Shown: one piece after another, positions 6,310-10,293 of the stretch
How positions within the stretch are numbered: the first letter of the stretch is position 1
How the letters are laid out: every line of letters starts with the position of its first letter
Assembly (NCBI GenBank): GCA_964386405.1
Contig: CAYLRW010000057.1
Location: forward strand, 1-10,293
Source: RZYP01 sp964386405
GTDB taxonomy: Bacteria > Bacillota > Negativicutes > Acidaminococcales > Acidaminococcaceae
Direction: 5' to 3'
DNA: 10,293 bases
Made by a program: the position numbers and the translations under genes
The notes under the pieces: model-generated
The model's input: only the letters and a program-made list of their open reading frames with translations
Told to the model about the DNA's origin: nothing
The model's database searches: none

Positions 6310-6388
6310 TAGGCGGTTGCGCTACTCAAATTGCTAAATGCCAAGACGTATTTACGTAGTTTGAGTAACGTAACCGTCTATTTTTATT
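6310..6388 (+). terminator. Second large hairpin with U tail, between T-box and trpE
   Basis: A 21-base arm (6312-6332) pairs with 6358-6378: 17 Watson-Crick pairs, three G-U pairs and one C-A mismatch, extendable by two A-U pairs to 6310/6380. The 25-base loop holds a small ACGT-ATTT-ACGT hairpin (6346-6357). TATTTTTATT follows. The imperfect pairs are wobbles in plus-strand RNA but mismatches on the other strand, so it appears to act as RNA in the trp direction. A tandem terminator or processing/stability element is possible; its role is unknown. Confidence 0.55.
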
Positions 6389-6409
6389 CAGCAGTGAGGA
6401 GGAAACAAA

Positions 6410-7873
6410 TTGTTAAATTTAGCGTTAGAGGAAGTAAAAGAATATGAAAAAGACTTCAGCGCTGTGCCGGTATGCGCAGAAGTTTTCGCCGACATGATGA
6501 CGCCAATCGGCTTCTTAAATTCTGTGAGGGAAAGCAGCAATAATTATTTTTTGCTGGAGAGCGTAGAGGGCGGTGAAAAATGGGGACGTTATTCTTTTAT
6601 CGGCTATGACCCAATAGTAAGGATTGTTGCCAAAGATAATGCGATGGAAGTTAAAAATACAGCCGCTGTTAAATTTACCAGTGATAATCCGGTCGACTGT
6701 CTGCGTGAAGTACTTGCCGAATATAAAGTGCCGAAGTTAAAGAACCTTCCGCCTTTTACCGGGGGCTTCGTCGGCTACTTTGCTTATGAATTCTTCAAAT
6801 ACTGCGAACCGGATTTCAAGTTTTCCAGCCGGAAAAAGAGCGAGTTCCCTGATTTTGACTTGATGCTATTTGATAAGGTAATCGCCTTCGACCACTTGAA
6901 ACAAAAAATATTCATCATTGTCAATGTGAAGACAGATCATGTGGAGGTCAACTATCATAAAGCCGAAAGGGAGATCGAGCAGATAAAGCAGATGCTGAAA
7001 AAAGCAGGGACTTATCCAGAATTCACCACTGCCAAGCTTGGCGAGATGGTACCGAACATGAATAAGGAAGACTATATGTCAATGGTAGAAAAGGGCAAGC
7101 AGTATATCAAAGCAGGCGACATTTTCCAGGTCGTGCTCAGCCAACAGTTTACCGCAGATTATGATCAGAGCCTCTTCAATGTCTACCGGATTTTGCGCAC
7201 AACCAATCCTTCCCAATACATGGTTCTGATCAAGAATGATGATGTGGAAATTGCAGGCAGTTCACCGGAAACCTTAGTGAAAATAAATGGCAAAGAGATA
7301 ACGACGATGCCGATTGCGGGAACACGACCAAGAGGTGCTACTGAAGCGGAAGACTTAAGATTGGAAGAAGAACTGCTTGCTGACGAAAAAGAAACTGCCG
7401 AACACAACATGCTGGTTGATTTAGGCAGGAACGATGTGGGGCGTGTCAGCAGGTTCGGGACAGTAAAGGTTCTGGACTACAAAAAAGTCAGTCGTTTCTC
7501 GCATGTCATGCATATCACGACGAGGGTGACCGGCGAGATGAAGGGTGATAAAGATAATCTTGATGCGCTTTGCTCCATCTTCCCGGCAGGCACATTGTCA
7601 GGTGCACCCAAAATCAGGGCCTGTGAAATTATAGATGAGCTGGAACCAACAGCGCGCGGACCTTATGGCGGCGGTATGGGCTACATTGATTTTTCTGGTA
7701 ACCTTGATGTTTGCATAACCATCAGAACGATAGTCAAGCGAAAAAACAAAGTTTATGTACAAGCCGGTGCAGGGATCGTCGCTGACTCTGTACCGGAAAA
7801 CGAATATCTGGAATGTATGAACAAAGCAGGAGCAGTATTCCAGGCTTTGCGAGAAACAACCAAGGCAAGATAA
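6410..7873 (+). CDS. trpE: Anthranilate synthase component I
   Basis: Catalytic subunit that turns chorismate plus ammonia (from glutamine via TrpG) into anthranilate, the first step of tryptophan synthesis. 487 residues, near the family norm. The N-terminal domain carries LLES (48-51), part of the tryptophan feedback pocket, and a YSFIG stretch. The C-terminal chorismate-binding domain shows DIFQVVLSQQF, SSPETLVKI, PIAGTRPRG, DEKETAEHNMLVDLGRND, FPAGTLSGAPK and YGGGMGYIDFSGNLD. Start: GAGGAGGA (6396-6403) lies 6 bases before a TTG at 6410; no ATG fits better. First gene of the operon, controlled by the T-box; trpG begins 14 bases after its stop. Confidence 0.97.
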   Translation: MLNLALEEVKEYEKDFSAVPVCAEVFADMMTPIGFLNSVRESSNNYFLLESVEGGEKWGRYSFIGYDPIVRIVAKDNAMEVKNTAAVKFTSDNPVDCLREVLAEYKVPKLKNLPPFTGGFVGYFAYEFFKYCEPDFKFSSRKKSEFPDFDLMLFDKVIAFDHLKQKIFIIVNVKTDHVEVNYHKAEREIEQIKQMLKKAGTYPEFTTAKLGEMVPNMNKEDYMSMVEKGKQYIKAGDIFQVVLSQQFTADYDQSLFNVYRILRTTNPSQYMVLIKNDDVEIAGSSPETLVKINGKEITTMPIAGTRPRGATEAEDLRLEEELLADEKETAEHNMLVDLGRNDVGRVSRFGTVKVLDYKKVSRFSHVMHITTRVTGEMKGDKDNLDALCSIFPAGTLSGAPKIRACEIIDELEPTARGPYGGGMGYIDFSGNLDVCITIRTIVKRKNKVYVQAGAGIVADSVPENEYLECMNKAGAVFQALRETTKAR

Positions 7874-7887
7874 GGAGGGATTGGAAA

Positions 7888-8466
7888 ATGATTTTAATTA
7901 TAGACAATTACGATAGTTTCACCTTTAACCTTTATCAGTTTGTCGGCAGTATCAACGAGGATGTCTTAGTAAAGCGCAATGACAAGATAACGGTAGAAGA
8001 AATTGCGAAGCTTAATCCTTCCCACATTATCCTTTCTCCCGGACCTGGTTATCCGAAAGACGCGGGGATTTGTGAAGAAGTGCTGCAAAATTTAAAAGGA
8101 AGATTCCCCATCATGGGAGTTTGCTTAGGACATCAGGCCATTGGCGAAGTTTTCGGCGGCACAGTCGCGCCCGCACCGCAGCTCGTACATGGTAAACAGA
8201 GCAAAATCATGATAAAAGGCAAATGCAAATTATTTGAAGGACTGCAGGAAAGTTTTCCGGCAGCAAGATACCATTCGCTGGTCGTAGAAAAAGCAGGATT
8301 ACCGGAAGAACTTATCGTCACTGCAGAAACTGAAGATGGTGAGATCATGGCAGTCAAACACAGGGATCACGAAGTCTACGGAGTGCAGTTTCATCCGGAA
8401 TCCATCATGACACCGGATGGTATGCAAATAATTAAAAATTTCTTAGAGATAGGAGTTGAACAATAA
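7888..8466 (+). CDS. trpG: Anthranilate synthase component II, glutamine amidotransferase
   Basis: Class-I glutamine amidotransferase that releases ammonia from glutamine for TrpE. 192 residues, the usual size of a free-standing TrpG. It begins MILIIDNYDSFTFNL, typical of TrpG/PabA; the oxyanion region SPGPG (50-54), nucleophile Cys79 in GVCLGHQ, and triad His169 and Glu171 in VQFHPES are all present. The ATG at 7888 has AAGGAGGGA 7 bases upstream; a longer in-frame start at 7813 would overlap trpE and add 25 unrelated residues. Not fused to trpD, unlike in enteric bacteria. In some organisms such a subunit also serves folate synthesis with PabB, which cannot be judged here. The stop overlaps the trpD start by one base. 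Confidence 0.96.
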   Translation: MILIIDNYDSFTFNLYQFVGSINEDVLVKRNDKITVEEIAKLNPSHIILSPGPGYPKDAGICEEVLQNLKGRFPIMGVCLGHQAIGEVFGGTVAPAPQLVHGKQSKIMIKGKCKLFEGLQESFPAARYHSLVVEKAGLPEELIVTAETEDGEIMAVKHRDHEVYGVQFHPESIMTPDGMQIIKNFLEIGVEQ

Positions 8467-9473
8467 TGATTGCACAAGCTATCAATAAATTATCAGCAGG
8501 CAATGATCTTACATTGGAAGAAACAACCGACGCAATGCGCCAGATTATGAATGGTGAAGCAACAAATGCACAAATAGCGGCTTTTCTGACAGCAATGCAT
8601 ATTAAGGGTGAAACGATAGACGAAATAACGGCGTGTGCCATGGTCTTGAGAGAGAAGTGCACGAAAATCGTGCCGGATAAAGAAGCACTTGATATAGTTG
8701 GCACTGGCGGCGACAAGTCCAATACCTTCAATATTTCCACTACCAGCTCTGTTGTCATAGCGGCCGGCGGCGTGCCTATTGCTAAACATGGTAACCGTTC
8801 TATGTCGAGTAAATGCGGTGCGGCTGATGTGCTGGAGGCCTTGGGTGTCAATATCAGCGTGGAACCGGAAAAGAGCCAGGAAGTATTGGAAAAAGCAGGC
8901 ATCTGCTTCCTGTTTGCCCAAAAGTATCACGCTTCCATGCGTTTTGCCGGACCGGTCCGTAAAGAAATTGGTATACCAACTGTTTTTAATTATATCGGAC
9001 CTTTGTCCAATCCCGCTTTGGCCAAGATGCAGCTGATGGGTGTTTATGATGCCAAGTTGGTTGAACCGCTGGCAAAAGTATTGGTCAATCTCGGACTAAG
9101 ACGTGGTATGGTAGTATATGGTAATGGCATTGATGAAGCAACCCTGACAGGTCCTACTACTATTTGCGAATTCAATGATGGTAAAACCAAAACATACACC
9201 ATTACGCCGGAAGAAGTTGGACTTAACCGTTGCGAATTAAAGGATCTGGTTGGCGGCGTTGCTGAAGAGAACGCAGAAATAACCAGAAACATTTTAAGCG
9301 GCAAGGAACGTGGACCAAAGAGAGACGCTGTACTTTTGAATGCAGGTTTATCACTCTATATCGGCGGCAAGGCGGCAGCAATTACCGAAGGGATTCAGAT
9401 GGCGGCGCAACTGATTGACAGCGGCAAAGCGAAAGCTAAGCTAGATGAATTCGTTGCCCTTACCAACCAATAA
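8466..9473 (+). CDS. trpD: Anthranilate phosphoribosyltransferase
   Basis: Joins anthranilate to PRPP, giving phosphoribosylanthranilate. 335 residues, full length. A small helical N-terminal domain (to about residue 70) is followed by the PRPP-binding signature GTGGD (79-83), NIST (89-92) and KHGNRSMSSKCGAADVLEALG (107-127, interrupted here only by normal family variation), then the anthranilate site region MRFAGPVRKEIGIPTVFN and GPLSNP. The ATG lies in TAATG, overlapping the trpG stop, with GGAG about 13 bases upstream, so translation is probably coupled. It ends 13 bases before trpC. Confidence 0.97.
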   Translation: MIAQAINKLSAGNDLTLEETTDAMRQIMNGEATNAQIAAFLTAMHIKGETIDEITACAMVLREKCTKIVPDKEALDIVGTGGDKSNTFNISTTSSVVIAAGGVPIAKHGNRSMSSKCGAADVLEALGVNISVEPEKSQEVLEKAGICFLFAQKYHASMRFAGPVRKEIGIPTVFNYIGPLSNPALAKMQLMGVYDAKLVEPLAKVLVNLGLRRGMVVYGNGIDEATLTGPTTICEFNDGKTKTYTITPEEVGLNRCELKDLVGGVAEENAEITRNILSGKERGPKRDAVLLNAGLSLYIGGKAAAITEGIQMAAQLIDSGKAKAKLDEFVALTNQ

Positions 9474-9486
9474 GCGAGGAAAGATT

Positions 9487-10266
9487 ATGATACTGGATAA
9501 GCTGGCTGCTGAAGCGCGTAAGCGTGTGGCCATTCTCAAAAATCAAAAATCGTTGGACATAATTAAAAGTGAAGCGCAAGCTTTGCCCAAAGGCAATTTT
9601 GTTTTTGAAAAAGCTTTGCGTCAGAAGGATATATCATTTATCACTGAGATTAAAAAGGCATCGCCTTCCAAGGGTTTGATTGCCAAAGACTTTGATTACA
9701 TAAGGATTGCCAAAGAATATGAAGCAGCTGGAGCGGCTGCAATCTCGGTGCTTACAGAGCCTACAGCCTTTTTGGGCTGTGACCAATATTTGAAAGACGT
9801 TCGCAAGGTAGTCGGCATACCTATCTTGCGCAAAGATTTTACCGTCGATGAATATCAGATTTACGAAGCCAAGACTATTGGCGCTGATGCTCTTCTTCTG
9901 ATTTGTGCTTTGCTTGATACAGAAACCATTAGAAAATATTTGGCAATTTGCGACGAACTGGGGCTGTCTGCTTTGGTAGAAGCGCATGATGCCGAGGAAG
10001 TAAAAAGTGCTTTGCAGGCCGGTGCAAGAGTAATCGGCGTTAATAACCGCAACCTTAAAGATTTTACGGTTGACTTGCAGAACAGCGTTAATTTGCGCAC
10101 ACTGGTGCCGGAAAATATCATTTTTGTTTCAGAAAGCGGGATTAAAACACAAAGTGATGTAGCCGTCTTGCGTAAAAATGGCACCGATGCGGTATTGATT
10201 GGGGAAACTTTGATGCGCAGCAATGATATTTCCGGGGAAATAAGCAAATTGCGCGGCGAGGTTTAA
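9487..10266 (+). CDS. trpC: Indole-3-glycerol-phosphate synthase
   Basis: Closes the indole ring: carboxyphenylamino-deoxyribulose phosphate to indole-3-glycerol phosphate, with loss of CO2 and water. 259 residues, a free-standing TIM barrel not fused to TrpF. Conserved active-site strands are present: EIKKASPSKG (54-63, catalytic Lys56), LRKDF (114-118, Lys116), LVEAHD (Glu165), GVNNRNL (184-190) and SESG (Glu216). The ATG at 9487 is preceded by GCGAGGAAAG 3-12 bases upstream. An upstream in-frame start at 9445 lies inside trpD and adds 14 residues lacking family similarity, so I reject it. trpF begins 4 bases after its stop. Confidence 0.96.
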   Translation: MILDKLAAEARKRVAILKNQKSLDIIKSEAQALPKGNFVFEKALRQKDISFITEIKKASPSKGLIAKDFDYIRIAKEYEAAGAAAISVLTEPTAFLGCDQYLKDVRKVVGIPILRKDFTVDEYQIYEAKTIGADALLLICALLDTETIRKYLAICDELGLSALVEAHDAEEVKSALQAGARVIGVNNRNLKDFTVDLQNSVNLRTLVPENIIFVSESGIKTQSDVAVLRKNGTDAVLIGETLMRSNDISGEISKLRGEV

Positions 10267-10270
10267 AACT

Positions 10271-10293
10271 ATGACAAAGATTAAGATATGTGG
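10271..10293 (+). CDS. trpF: Phosphoribosylanthranilate isomerase, 3' truncated by window end
   Basis: Only the first codons are visible: MTKIKIC and the start of a Gly codon. TrpF proteins typically open with exactly this K-x-K-I-C-G strand, whose Cys is a catalytic residue. Position right after trpC fits the usual trpEGDCF order. GCGAGG (10256-10261) is a plausible ribosome site. The rest lies beyond the window. Confidence 0.8.

Noticed and set aside
6310..6388. Hairpin as a miniature inverted-repeat transposon, flanked by TATTTT on both sides
   Set aside because: The flanking repeat is AT-rich and offset by one base, no second copy is in the window, and the wobble pattern fits RNA function better.
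6388..6410. TRAP-type (G/U)AG repeats before trpE
   Set aside because: Only two or three GAG triplets, all explained by the ribosome site; the regular spacing of 9-11 repeats is absent.
7813..7887. Longer trpG starting inside trpE
   Set aside because: The strong AAGGAGGGA at 7872-7880 and the family N-terminus place the start at 7888.

Overview
The window is an ordinary chromosomal stretch of a low-GC, Gram-positive-type bacterium (Bacillota). The evidence is strong AGGAGG ribosome sites, TTG starts, a trp operon under a T-box, the glnQHMP gene order known from Bacillus, and compact U-tailed terminators. A member of the Negativicutes or Clostridia is plausible, but the sequence alone does not settle the genus. 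I see no mobile element, CRISPR array or phage gene.

Layout, left to right. (1) 1-1875 (+): 3' two thirds of a MgtA-type magnesium P-type ATPase, cut by the window edge. (2) 1876-2205: an intergenic region with a consensus sigma-70 promoter (1942-1970), a roughly 157-nt RNA that folds by hand into several helices, and an intrinsic terminator (2104-2133). It looks like an independent small RNA or the attenuated leader of the next gene. (3) 2206-2640 (+): a small heat-shock protein of the Hsp20 family. (4) 2664-2706: a perfect 17-bp hairpin shared as terminator by two convergent units. (5) 2705-5612 (-): an amino-acid ABC importer transcribed right to left as ATPase, lipoprotein binding protein and two permeases, with its own promoter and an unusual hairpin right after the start of transcription. 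(6) 5613-6409: the divergent control region, ending in the tryptophan T-box leader with a UGG specifier and terminator/antiterminator, then a second large hairpin before trpE. (7) 6410-10293 (+): trpE-trpG-trpD-trpC and the first codons of trpF, tightly packed.

How the genes work together. The trp genes convert chorismate to anthranilate (TrpE/TrpG), add phosphoribosyl (TrpD), isomerise (TrpF) and close the indole ring (TrpC). The T-box switches them on when uncharged tRNA-Trp accumulates. The ABC genes form one importer for a polar amino acid, probably glutamine, glutamate or aspartate. Glutamine is also the ammonia donor for TrpG, but a functional link between the two divergent operons is only a thought.

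The protein genes are all familiar. The parts most worth a second look are RNA: the unassigned structured RNA upstream of hsp20, the hairpin at the 5' end of the glnQ transcript, and the second hairpin between the T-box terminator and trpE. All folds were worked out by eye, not computed.
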